From Taeniopygia guttata (Eukaryota; Chordata; Aves; Passeriformes; Estrildidae): a stretch of 64,000 nt of DNA. A model generated the notes under the pieces. It saw only the letters and a list, made by a program, of their open reading frames with translations, was not told the DNA's origin and made no database searches. The stretch is taken from assembly GCF_048771995.1 (NCBI RefSeq), contig NC_133050.1, positions 4,352,501 to 4,416,500 of the forward strand. The letters are read 5' to 3'. The position numbers were made by a program, and so were the translations under genes. Each line of letters opens with the position of its first letter. The stretch's first letter is position 1. This document shows positions 9,990 through 18,980 of the stretch, one piece after another.

Positions 9990-10385
9990 TGTTGCAGCAT
10001 TTTTGAGAGAAAGAGGGCATGAATTGTGAAAGTTGAGCTACTCCAGGCTAGGCCTCAGATTGAGGCCTGGTGGGGCCCTCAAAGCCTCTGACGCAGTTAG
10101 AAATTCAGAGTTTGTGGCGCAGATAGAAAATAGTCTTAAGGTATTGTGGGGACCACGGGGTGTGAACTAGTATAGGTTTTATGGTGTACAGTGTAGGCCG
10201 TTTTAAGGAAAAGGTAAACAATGTTAGCCTACCAATCAGAGTGTCTTTGTTTCTGTAAACTATGTAGAAGCTTATATAAACTACCGCCTGATTTTGAATA
10301 AACGGAGAACGTTGCATTAATCATATTGATTGGATGTGCGTTTGTCTTGTCCAGTTTCCCGTTTTCCTGAGGTTCCCTGGCTTTA
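9990..10385 (+). mobile_element. ERV-2 3' LTR
   Basis: 396 bp, co-linear with the 5' LTR without indels. It has TATATAA at 10,273-10,279 and AATAAA at 10,297-10,302. By eye about 12 substitutions separate it from the 5' LTR. The sequence after it (GAAGTTC...) does not repeat the sequence before the 5' LTR (...GCAAAC). Confidence 0.9.
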
Positions 10386-11400
10386 GAAGTTCACCTAGAA
10401 AAATGCACAATACAGTTAAAATCCAAAATGAGACTTCGTAACGGCATGTAACCTGGATAAGATTACATAAACAATAATAAAACATACGAAAATTCACTAG
10501 GAAAAAACAAAGCACAAATCTTCACCTGATAACATGATAAAATTTCTTAACAATAACATTTATAGAACACTTAAATAGTTAAAAATAAAGGATTTGAAAA
10601 CAAACGCCCTTTGTATCACTATACAAAGAAATAACAGACTATAAAACTGATTTTTAAACATTGTAATCAATCTCAGAAAACTCAAAATAAATTCCTTTAC
10701 AACTCTTATATACTGATAAATTTATAATAAAACAGAAAATACTAAAAAAAAAACCAAGGATCCAATAAATTGTGTCTTCTCCTTAAATCAATGTTCATTA
10801 TTACTTTGTGAACTGTTTCAGTCAAAACCTTCTCATCCCTAAAGAAAAATAACTAAACTTTGCTAGCTAAATAAACTTGACCTTTGAAAAACTTAAAATA
10901 ATTTTTGAATCAAGCAGTACTTAAACTCAATATATAACAATCTTAGTAAAGAATCCCTAAATTATATTAACTTTACGAAATCCATATGTATCAAATTAAT
11001 AATATATAAATCCATTATCAATTAAACCTTTATAAACTTAACTTCTTCAGGGCCCAAACCTAAAATAAACTTAAAGTGATATACTCTAATTAAACAATAC
11101 TTAACTTAAACTCAAACGAACTATATAAAAATCAATTCTGTCATTAATAGAACATTAAAATGCAACCTAACTTAAACCTTAATATAATAAATTACTAACA
11201 TTTCATGCTATTTAATTCTCTATTTCAATTTTCATTATGATATCTCTTTTTCACATTGTGTTCCACAATCATTACTTATCATCACACCGACTGGGCATGT
11301 CTGCTCAATCAATTCTGTGACCTAACTGAAAAATCTGGGGTTAGTGTTTAGAAACATTGGGGAGATTTGAAAAAGGCCTTGTGTTGACTGGTTTAAAAAG
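10386..11400 (-). other. A-rich non-coding stretch between ERV-2 and the CpG-rich block
   Basis: Strongly A-rich on the plus strand, T-rich on the minus strand, with no usable open frame. Read on the minus strand its composition resembles the T-rich internal region of ERV-2, so it may be the matching non-coding part of ERV-1. A real alignment would be needed to show it. Confidence 0.4.
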
Positions 11401-11689
11401 CGACTGACTGATTGAATTTCATTTCAGGGTGAAAGTTGGGAGTCCCATCCCTCAGCATTGCTGTAGGATATTTGCTGCTTGTAAAAGGTTGTTTGCTGTG
11501 GCTGTTGTGATTTTGTTGTTTGCCGCCGCTGATGAAAGGAAATGGGCGATGCGTCGCTCGCACCTGCTGTGGAGAAGAGGTGATCAAAGGAAATCCCTGC
11601 AACTGGCTCTGCTCAGCCCCCATCTGCACCGGCATGAGAGCACTGGGAGCATTTCTGGTGCAGTCAAACCCCACTTCTGCCTGCGTTAG

Positions 11690-12760
11690 GATGCTGCGCC
11701 CCTCTCTTGCTCGCCCTCCCTGCTCACACCCGCTGTCAGCTGTGCCGAAGCCGCGCCTGCAATCCTCTCCAAACCCAGCACCCACATTCTCAGCCACTTC
11801 CGCGTTCGCTTTAACTCTCACAAACGCATGCGCAGCCTGGATTCACCCTCTCTGTCTGTGTCGCCATGGGAACAAGGGAAGGAACCCCCGCACCGACCGC
11901 GCCCGCCTGCACCAGCTCCGCGCGGCCATGCCTCGGGAACATTCCCCCCCCATTCTCTCTGTCAGGCCTGGAGCCGCCCCGGTCTCACTCTGGGTCGGCT
12001 CTCTCGGTCCCCGAGCTGCTGCTGGAGCCCAGCGCGATTCGGTGCTCTGCTGACGTCATCAGCGCACGCCGCCGCGTTCCGCTCTGCCGCAGCCCCGCAC
12101 CGCGTCCCGCTCGGCCCCGCGCCTCTCAGGTCTCCCCCCGCGGCCACCGCGCAGTCTGCGGATGGCTGGCTGGCGGCCACCGCCGCCCCCGACGCCGTCT
12201 GCGCCCGTGCCCGTGCGTTCGAGATGCAAGAGATCCCCGCCCCGACTTCCGGGTTTGCTCTACCGTCTCGCGCATGCGCGCTGCCATGGCTGCGGCGACA
12301 GGAGAGTCCCGCTCTCTGTCCAGCCGCCCGCCTGGCCAGCGCCGCTGCTGCGAACTGGGAGCTATTCCCCGGCACCTGCTGGGCGGTGCTTTCGCACTCT
12401 CACGAATTCTTGTCATGGAACGCATCACCGGGCGCTCCGGGCGTCTGACCGCCACACCCGCGCTCCCGCCGCCTCCTGCGTCCGCGTGGTTCCCACTGCC
12501 CCTCCCCTCTCGCCTGCACCGTGGGCTGTTTTGGACTCCCCACCTGCGCAGCTGCGAGTTCTCTCCTCTCTCTCACTTTTCCCTCCGCTCTGCACTCACG
12601 TCTGCCCCTCCCCCCAGGAGCCGCCGGCGCCGCTGCCCCCCCACTGTGGGTTTGGACTCGGGCAATGGCCAGTCCCTTCCCCCACCGAGGGCTGCGTCTG
12701 TGCCTGGCTTATCTCTCACTGTCTGGGGATTTTCTGCAGCTGAGGAGCTTAGAAATTGAG
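11690..12760. promoter_or_regulatory. CpG-island-like block with NRF1 and ETS motifs
   Basis: About 1.1 kb of GC- and CpG-rich DNA between AT-rich flanks. It contains a palindromic NRF1-type site CGCGCATGCGCG (12,269-12,280), a near copy at 11,824-11,835, and ETS-type ACTTCCGG (12,245-12,252). There is an ATG in good context (GCCATGG, 12,286) within a long plus-strand open frame (11,866-12,759). TATA is absent. This is the signature of a housekeeping-type vertebrate promoter, yet the block lies between the two ERV-1 LTRs. The encoded arginine/proline/serine-rich sequence matches nothing I know, and open frames in CpG-rich DNA are often fortuitous. Confidence 0.5.
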
Positions 12761-13408
12761 ATTTGAGGGAGTTTTGAGGAACAGTGTGAACCCGGAGACA
12801 CAGGACATGATGAGACACCATCCCCCCCGATCCTCTTCAGGAGGCAATCCTGCTTCCCCTGGTGAGGAAAATTGCCCGAAGCTGCTGGCTGGGCCATCTT
12901 CCTCCTTGTGCTCCCATAGGAGCCTTAGCTGTTTAGTCTAAAATGCCACGTTGTGAAAATGACTGTTATTGTCCTTGCTGAAGGCAAAAGTTTTCATCTC
13001 ATTTGAGGGTATCTCTACCAGATGGGTAAAAGTCTTGCCCTGTAGGGCTGAAAAAAAAAAAAAAATTTGTCTCTCCTTGGGAGCATCCCTTCCCCATGTT
13101 CTTAATTTCAACCATTCTCACCAAAAGCTGAGTCAGCACGAGGTCAGTCCGGAGATGGCACTGTTCATCGTCCAGCAGGTCACAGGCGAGAAATCCCAGG
13201 CGCGCTTCTGGTTTTCCTCCTCCTGGCTGTCCTCCAGACGAGCTGTCTTGGTGAAGGTCAGGTTCTTATCTTGAGCTTTCCGCTCCCTCTGTTCTTGGAA
13301 TTTGCCGAGAGCATTTGTGCTCTGTTCCTCTTCCTTTCTTTATTTTGTTTTTCTCTGCTGATGAAGGTTGGAGGTTGTTTGGTGTTTCTTCTTATTCTTC
13401 TTGCTGAT
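12761..13408. other. Probable ERV-1 leader region
   Basis: Sequence between the CpG-rich block and the ERV-1 primer site, with no recognisable product on either strand. An A14 run lies at about 13,051-13,064. The plus-strand open frame 12,969-13,274 looks weakly protein-like but matches nothing known. Confidence 0.35.
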
Positions 13409-13428
13409 GCCCACGCAGGGACGCCATT
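13409..13428 (-). promoter_or_regulatory. ERV-1 primer-binding site (Lys-like)
   Basis: On the minus strand, directly after the LTR end ...TTCCGACA and two or three bases, comes TGGCGTCCCTGCGTGGGC, which resembles a tRNA-Lys-type primer site with several differences. Its position identifies 13,429-14,088 as the 5' LTR of a minus-strand element. Confidence 0.65.
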
Positions 13429-14088
13429 TGTCGGAATCTGTGGGTATTGGTGATTCCGAGATTGTAGAAAGTCTCTGTCTTTCTGCCCCGTTGCCAAAGA
13501 AGAAGCCATAGTTCGTCTGTGCTGTTTTCAAGGTTGTTTATTTTTGCTTATCTATAACAAGTTCTGCTGCCCTGCCGCAGGTCTGTCCTGCAGGGCAGCG
13601 TGCGGGGCTCTGCCCCTCAGTGGGATGGTACAAACATTATATACCAGAAATTACGTGTACTATATTTACAAAAATGTGCCAATATCTATTATCTATGTTG
13701 AACAGTGTGTCCCCAGCCTAAACCAATAGAAAAATGCCAACATCACCAAGAATATGGAGGTAAGGAAGAAGAAGGAGGAAGAACAGGATCAGGCCCACTT
13801 TCCTCCATCTTAGAACTCTTGACCCCCCTGTACAAAGTAAAACCCCCCCTGTACAGGTGTTAAAACCCCCCTGTACAATACTAAAAAATTTTACCCTCTA
13901 ATTTGTGACTACTTTTACTATACCATCTAACCCTCTGTGACTGCTTGTTCCACCTTTAAAGTTGGTAATTCATTCCATGGTTCAAACTCAAGATCACAAC
14001 TGTTTTCAGCTGCTTGCCAGGGTCTAAAATGCTTCTGACCAAGGCCCGGAACCTCCAAAAATGTCTGAGGGACATTTTGAGTTCCGAC
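13429..14088 (-). mobile_element. ERV-1 5' LTR (copy B)
   Basis: Same family as copy A with the same layout: the low-coordinate end TGTCGGAATC, AATAAA and TATATAAT in the minus sense, and the CCCCCCTGTACA-type repeats. The high-coordinate end reads GTTCCGAC and then passes straight into the duplicated segment (TGGGAAGG) without the expected final A, so the terminus was lost at the junction. Confidence 0.88.
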
Positions 14089-14721
14089 TGGGAAGGAAAT
14101 CGAATCAGGGCTTGCTAATTTTCATGAAGTCAAACACCTGGGATTCACTTCAGACTTGCATTTTCCTGGAAGAATTCAACACAAGTGCTGTATATTTATA
14201 CACAGGCACTGGACTTTTCTGTTGTTTGATGAGACTACAATTTGTCTTCCTCTTGTGGTTCCTGCAATCCTTCCTCTCCTGAGGTTTGCAGTTGAATTAC
14301 CAACCTCTAGCCCAGGAATATTCATCTGTCATATTTTGGATATTGTTGTTCTTCAAAGGAAAGCAAACAATGCGATTTGAAGCCAGGCCTCTTCCCAGGA
14401 AGATTTGATTGGAACCAAGTCCTGCCTCAAATCCAATCTCATCCCCATTGTTGTGTACGTCTATTAATTTTCCCATCATTGCTTTTCCATTTCTTATTAC
14501 TATGCAGCTCAGTCTTGAACACCATCATTCAGAACTACACAGAAGTCACATACTGCTGCTTCCCTGTTCCTATCTGCTTGTTACCTAATCCCACCCAGCT
14601 CTCTATTGAACATCTGCTTTTACCTGGGCTGACAGGTGTGTGTTTTAGCAGAAAATACTGCAAATCAGGGATGCAGAATTTCTCCTTGCTCTGTGAATCT
14701 AATCAGGGTCCTTCCAATGTG

Positions 14722-15375
14722 TCACTGAACATGTGAATTCTCCCTTTCTCCCAACAACCCCCAGTGCTGGTTTTGGCTAAGATAAACCAGACAGTGCTGT
14801 TTGGAGTCACTCCCCACCTGCTTTTCCATCTCATGCAGCGGCTGGGGTAGGATGGCTGGTTGGGTTGTGCAGACATTGCACTGCACCTTCCCCTGCTGGT
14901 GCCCAGCCTGGATCAGGGCAGGTTGGATGCCACATGGGATCCATCCTTTGCCATGCCATGTGATCCTCCATGCAGTAGGGATAACAAGGCCAGCACTGGG
15001 GAACCCCAGGTGCTGCAGCAGTGATATTTTTGGGAGAAACACGGAGCTGTGCATGGCCAGCTTGAAGTCTGCACTGGCGTGAGCACCAGGCCTGCCATGC
15101 TGAGCCCAGGGCCACAAACAGTGCTCACCCTGGCTGGAACATTGAGTCCCAACATGGGATCCCACGGGACCGGGCACGCTGGGATTTGCCCCTGCAGCTA
15201 CCAAGTGTGTCCAGAGAGACTGCAAGGAGACAGTGATCTCTGTCAGTGGGACCCCTCTGTGCAGGTACCCCCATTCCTGGGGTGGCTGTGCCAGCTCCCC
15301 CATGAACCTCCTGCCCTGGGAACCTGGAGCAAGCGGAAAACACAACTTTGCCAATACTGCCTGTGCCTGAAGCAA
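14722..15375 (-). other. 217-codon open frame, present in both duplicate copies; coding doubtful
   Basis: An open frame conserved in length in copy 2 (19,620-20,273). By eye the two translations differ at about 14 of 217 residues, so amino-acid change is at least as frequent as expected from DNA divergence, which argues against constraint. No domain, signal peptide or membrane segment is recognisable. It may be an intron or flank of the acidic-peptide gene, or its opposite strand. Confidence 0.2.
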
Positions 15376-15469
15376 ATGGAAAGAGAACTGGGGTGTGAAA
15401 AATCAGGGTTGTTTATTTACAGAAGAACAGCAATGAAAACACAGAACACATTGACTTTTGAAGGAATAT

Positions 15470-16301
15470 TTCTAATAACAACAATTTATTGAACGTATAT
15501 ACCTAAAAACATATCTAACAACAATATTTGAAACATATTTACAGAAGACAAAACTAATCCCTAAAACCTATATCCTAAAGGGAACAACAAACTCTAAAAC
15601 TATGTACAAAAGGGTGCCATCTCTGTGCGGGATCTCCATCAGTCCTGAAAGAAAAGCAGGTGCCATGGTCACTCCAGTCAGGCACAGAGGGCTCTTCCAT
15701 GTGTCCCCAGGCTGGCACAGTGGGACCCTGCTGCCAGAGCTGAGGCTGGCTGGGTCTGGGGGCTGGGCCCCAGGCACTGGGATGGGGCTTGTGTGGCCGG
15801 AGCAGGGACCACCCAGCCCAGCCCCAGCCTGGCTGCAGGGAACCCACTCGTCCTGTGGGGACCACGTACCTGTCCTGCTGCTGGCATTGGTCTTCATCCC
15901 AGGACCATGGCCTCCTCTTCATCTTGTTTATCAATGTCCATATCCTCGGTGTATTCTTCCATTTCCACATCCATATCCTCTTCAACATCCACCTCCATCT
16001 CTTCCTCTTCAGTGTGTTCTCCATCCACTTCCATCTCCTCCTCCATATCAATCTGTGTGTCCACTTCCATCTCTTCCTCTCCAGCATTTTCTCCCTCCAC
16101 TTCCATCCTCTCCTCTCCATCAGTCTGGATGTCCACCTCCATCTCTTCCTCTCTGTCTGCGACAGCCTGCAGAGGTAGCAAAACCTCAGAGTGGGGTCCC
16201 TGTCCCACCCCATCTCCCCAGAACTCCAGCCCACCCGGGCAGCTGGGGGGATCCCCCTGCATGGAATGGCACCGTACCTTTCTCAGGACAAAGGTGAGCA
16301 T
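15470..16301 (-). CDS. Hypothetical small acidic repetitive protein gene, copy 1
   Basis: A spliced gene is suggested on the minus strand. A short exon (16,301-16,278) starts at an ATG and encodes MLTFVLRK before a GTACGG donor. A CTGCAG acceptor then opens exon 2 (16,166-15,870), which continues the frame with an extremely Glu/Met/Val/Asp-rich sequence built on EEEMEVD units and stops at TGA 15,896-15,894. Exon 2 ends at a GTACGT donor. An acceptor with a polypyrimidine tract opens exon 3 (from 15,644 down), which holds an AATAAA signal (15,490-15,485). The product would be about 98 residues with no signal peptide or membrane segment. Such acidic tracts occur in nuclear and chaperone-like proteins, but I cannot assign a function. 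The short first exon is also preceded by an AG, so more 5' exons may exist. Confidence 0.42.
15485..15490 (-). terminator. Polyadenylation signal of acidic-peptide gene, copy 1
   Basis: AATAAA on the minus strand inside an AT-rich 3' end-like stretch (15,470-15,600), downstream of the proposed last exon. The hexamer is kept in copy 2 at 20,369-20,364. Confidence 0.5.
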
Positions 16302-16756
16302 CCTGCAGGGATGGATGACACAATCCAGGCCTTCGGCAGCTATTGAGACTGATGATGGGGGTATCCGAGGCAGGAGCAAGAAGGGTGGCAGGAGCGGGCA
16401 GGAGCAGCGTGCAGGGTGTGCTGACCCCAGGGCCAACAGTTGTGTTGTGCTGCTTGCTGGCTGCTGGCAGTTCCAGGTGGGACATGGATTGTGACGTGAC
16501 AGTTGAGCTAGAGAGCCTTTGGTTCCATGCTTAGCAACGTTCCCCCAGACCATGGTGCTCAGAGCCCTGTTCCCAAGGATGGGGCATCCACAGCCTGGGC
16601 CAGTGCCTCAGCAGCCTCAGTGGGAAAGAGCAGCTGCCTGAGATCCAACCTCAATCAGCCTCCTGCAGCTGAAAGCCATCGCCCCTTGTGCTGTTGCCAC
16701 AGGCCCTGTTGAACACTCTGAACACTCTGTCCCAGCCTTTCTTGTGGGACCCTTGC

Positions 16757-18230
16757 AGTCCTGCATCAGGAACTGAGCGATGGAAGCTTTAGGCCCAGGT
16801 TTGCCTCTAAATGTACAAAATTAATAACAGTGGAGGGGAAGATGGTGGGACACTGGTTCTGCTCTAACTGGTGAATATTTTTTTTTTTTTTTTTCTTCTT
16901 TTCTATCATTCTGATGCAGATTGAAATGAAGCTTGGCACAATATCCATTTTCTTCTCCATTTCTGATACACGGAACAAAGTCTGGGCAAGCTGATGTTGC
17001 AGAGGAAAATCTGCAAATGTACTGGTTATCCTGAGCCTGGAGGATGAAGTTAAAGCCAGCCAAAAGCAATTTCTGGAAAGTCAAGCCTGGTGTACATTTT
17101 CTTGAGTTTGGCTATGCCAAGTTCACCTCTCACTTATAAAAAAGCAAACAAAAAACTCAAAGCAAAACAGACAAAAACCCAAACAAACAAACCCACACAA
17201 ACCAATCAAACCAATGGATTAAAGAAACCCAAATAAAACCAAAGGGAATGAGGAGTTAGTATTAATTGTGAGGATATCTGAGCAGGCAAATGGCTGCTTC
17301 CCACCATGAAAAGCCACAGAAAACAGCTGCTCCAAAATATACCCTACAGGAGAACCATAAAAGTGATACAGAGCAACTTTGGGGGCAGCTCCCCATTAAG
17401 GTGAAGGATGAGCACACAGTGGTACAGCTCCAGCATTCCCCACCCTCCAGGCTGCTCTTTGCTCCTGATGAAAGACCCTTGCAGGACTGTGGCCCCTCTC
17501 AGTGCATTATAAATCATTCCCGCAGCTCTCAGTTGAGCCACTGGCATTTCCAGAGCGAGATCCAGGCACAATCCTCCTTCCTGCTGAGCCTCTCTGGGAG
17601 ATCCTGAGCATCTTCCTGCCTAGAGCCACAAAAGAGCTCAGGCTCTCCCTGACTGGGTTTTCAGGGGAGGTTTCCATATCCCTGTGAGATGTGTTCATCC
17701 CTCAACACATCTGATTTTATGTACAATTATGTGTTTGGGTTCCTTCCCTTCCCCTGTGTGCCAGTGCGAAGTCACCCATGTGAATGGAGGGTATTGTGAG
17801 CAGGAAAATGCATTCCTGGGTTGCTTTTTTGCTTCACTGTCACTCAGCTGAACAGGGTCCTTTTCTTAGAGAGACTTACAAGAATGGGTAGGAATTTTGG
17901 CTCTGAGAGGAGCAGAAAGCACATTTTCTGCACCACATTCCCAACAGATGCCGTTTCCCTGGCAAAACAGTGACTGTCATTCATGTTCCTGGGAAGACTG
18001 TAAAGAGCCGTTCAGAGATGACAGGTCCACCTGGCCTTTGGCTTTGTGTACCTCATTTCACGTGTCCAGTTTCAAGGGCCATGAAAAGAGGCCACCTTTT
18101 GCCCTGGCAGTGCTGATCCCTCCTGCTGATGCCCTCCCTCAGCGTGGGAGGAATGCAGAGCTGGTCTCAGAGAAGCACAGGGCTTGAGGGTTCCTGTGTC
18201 ATTTCCGTGTGTTGGTAACCATGATTGAAC
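16757..18230. other. Spacer between the duplicate copies, unassigned
   Basis: No gene is recognised. It contains a T15-16 run near 16,878-16,893 and an A-rich AAAC-type simple stretch at about 17,138-17,245. A similar AAAC-rich stretch follows copy 2 at about 21,835-21,955. Short open frames here have no recognisable content. Confidence 0.4.
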
Positions 18231-18269
18231 CACCTAGTTCTTGTCTCCTATTTATTGAACTCTGGTTGG

Positions 18270-18645
18270 TTTCTGGAATTGGTGAAGGATGTGGAGCTGC
18301 TGGAGCCACTCCAGGGAGACCTTTGAGCTCCTTCCAATGCCTGAAGGTGCTTGAGGAGACCTGGAGAGGGACTTTGGAAAAGGCTCTGGAGGGAGAGAAC
18401 AAGGGGGAATGGGTTCAGCCTGACAAAGGACAGGTTTAGAAGGAGAGTGGGAAGAAATTATATTCTGTGAGGTTGGAAAGAGCCTGGAACAGACTGACCA
18501 GAGAAGCTGTGGCAGCTCCATGCCTGGAGGTGTTCCAGACCAATTGGACAGGGCTTGGAGCAACCTGGCATAGTGGAAGGCAGGGGGCATGGAATGAGAT
18601 GGTCATTAGTTCCTTCCTAAGCCAAACCATGCTAGGATTCTATGA
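18270..18645 (+). mobile_element. CR1 LINE 3' end
   Basis: Diverged CR1 3' region on the plus strand: the tract from the AGGGAGACC/AGCTCCTTCCA part through GAGCCTGGAACAGACTGACCAG-like sequence, the segment naming a lead through GGACAGGGCTTGGAGCAACCTG, and the terminal ATTCTATGA repeat unit typical of CR1 ends. Truncated at 5' and non-coding. Confidence 0.85.
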
Positions 18646-18980
18646 GTGGGCTGCTGAACTTGGCCAAAAGAAGAGCTACATTGCCGAGGTGAAGTGAGAA
18701 GGGGGATTAGAGCCACCTGTGTTTGCCCTTTAAATCCCTTCCAACATCAATTCTGGGCTCTGTCTCTGGGTTTGGCCACAAAGGAGCCTTTGTTGTTCTT
18801 CAGTTGGGCTGCAATCTAAATCTCAGCGAGTGCAGCTCAGAGGGTGACACGTGCTGCCGCTGGGGCCACTGTGTGGACTTGTTTTCAGAAAAATGGGAGA
18901 TGCAGAGGAGAGAGAGGTTCCTGGATACCGTAACTCTACCTACACCTGGAACTGAGGCATCTGCCCAGGGATTTCGTATT
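18646..18980. other. Unassigned stretch before duplicate copy 2
   Basis: About 330 bp of moderate GC with no recognised element. It forms the left neighbour of copy 2 and is not shared with copy 1, where the ERV-1 LTR stands instead. Confidence 0.4.

Larger units (their letters stand above)
5113..10385 (+). mobile_element. ERV-2, gag-only non-autonomous endogenous retrovirus
   Basis: A structurally complete element: 5' LTR 5,113-5,508, Lys-type primer site 5,511-5,528, leader with a donor-like GAG/GTGAGG at about 5,895, gag 5,940-7,967, about 2 kb of T-rich sequence without coding potential (7,968-9,960), polypurine tract 9,972-9,988 and 3' LTR 9,990-10,385. There is no zinc knuckle, protease, polymerase, integrase or envelope, so it would have needed another element's enzymes. 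The two LTRs have equal length and differ at about 12 of 396 positions by my count, suggesting insertion on a scale of millions of years ago. It interrupts the ERV-1 envelope. No convincing target-site duplication is seen. Confidence 0.85.
4046..14088 (-). mobile_element. ERV-1, minus-strand endogenous retrovirus interrupted by ERV-2
   Basis: Two LTRs of one family in the same orientation (13,429-14,088 and 4,046-4,703) enclose a primer-binding site next to the first and a polypurine tract plus envelope TM next to the second, as expected of one provirus. ERV-2 (5,113-10,385) lies inside. Apart from ERV-2, about 3.4 kb of internal sequence remains: leader, a GC-rich CpG-island-like block, an A-rich (plus strand) non-coding stretch, and env. 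No gag, protease or pol domain is recognisable. The LTRs differ slightly more than those of ERV-2, which fits the older element hosting the younger one. The outer flanks do not match, so later rearrangement or a composite origin is possible. Confidence 0.65.
14086..16756. repeat. Direct duplication, copy 1
   Basis: About 2.67 kb that reappears at 18,981-21,543 in the same orientation with a few percent substitutions. Copy 1 is longer by about 111 bp: about 18 bp near 15,422-15,440 and 93 bp inside the acidic repeat exon. The left edge abuts the ERV-1 LTR. The right edge is at CCCTTG near 16,754, after which the two copies diverge abruptly. Confidence 0.93.

Noticed and set aside
10105-10317. 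Short protein repeated at 5,228-5,440 and 10,105-10,317
   Set aside because: Both are minus-strand frames within the two LTRs of ERV-2, not genes.
5107-10391. Target-site duplication around ERV-2
   Set aside because: The six bases before the 5' LTR (GCAAAC) and after the 3' LTR (GAAGTT) do not match.
15575-16234. Arg/Lys/Trp-rich minus-strand frame
   Set aside because: It is another frame of the acidic repeat exon; the acidic frame has the splice-compatible stop and the more plausible repeat structure.
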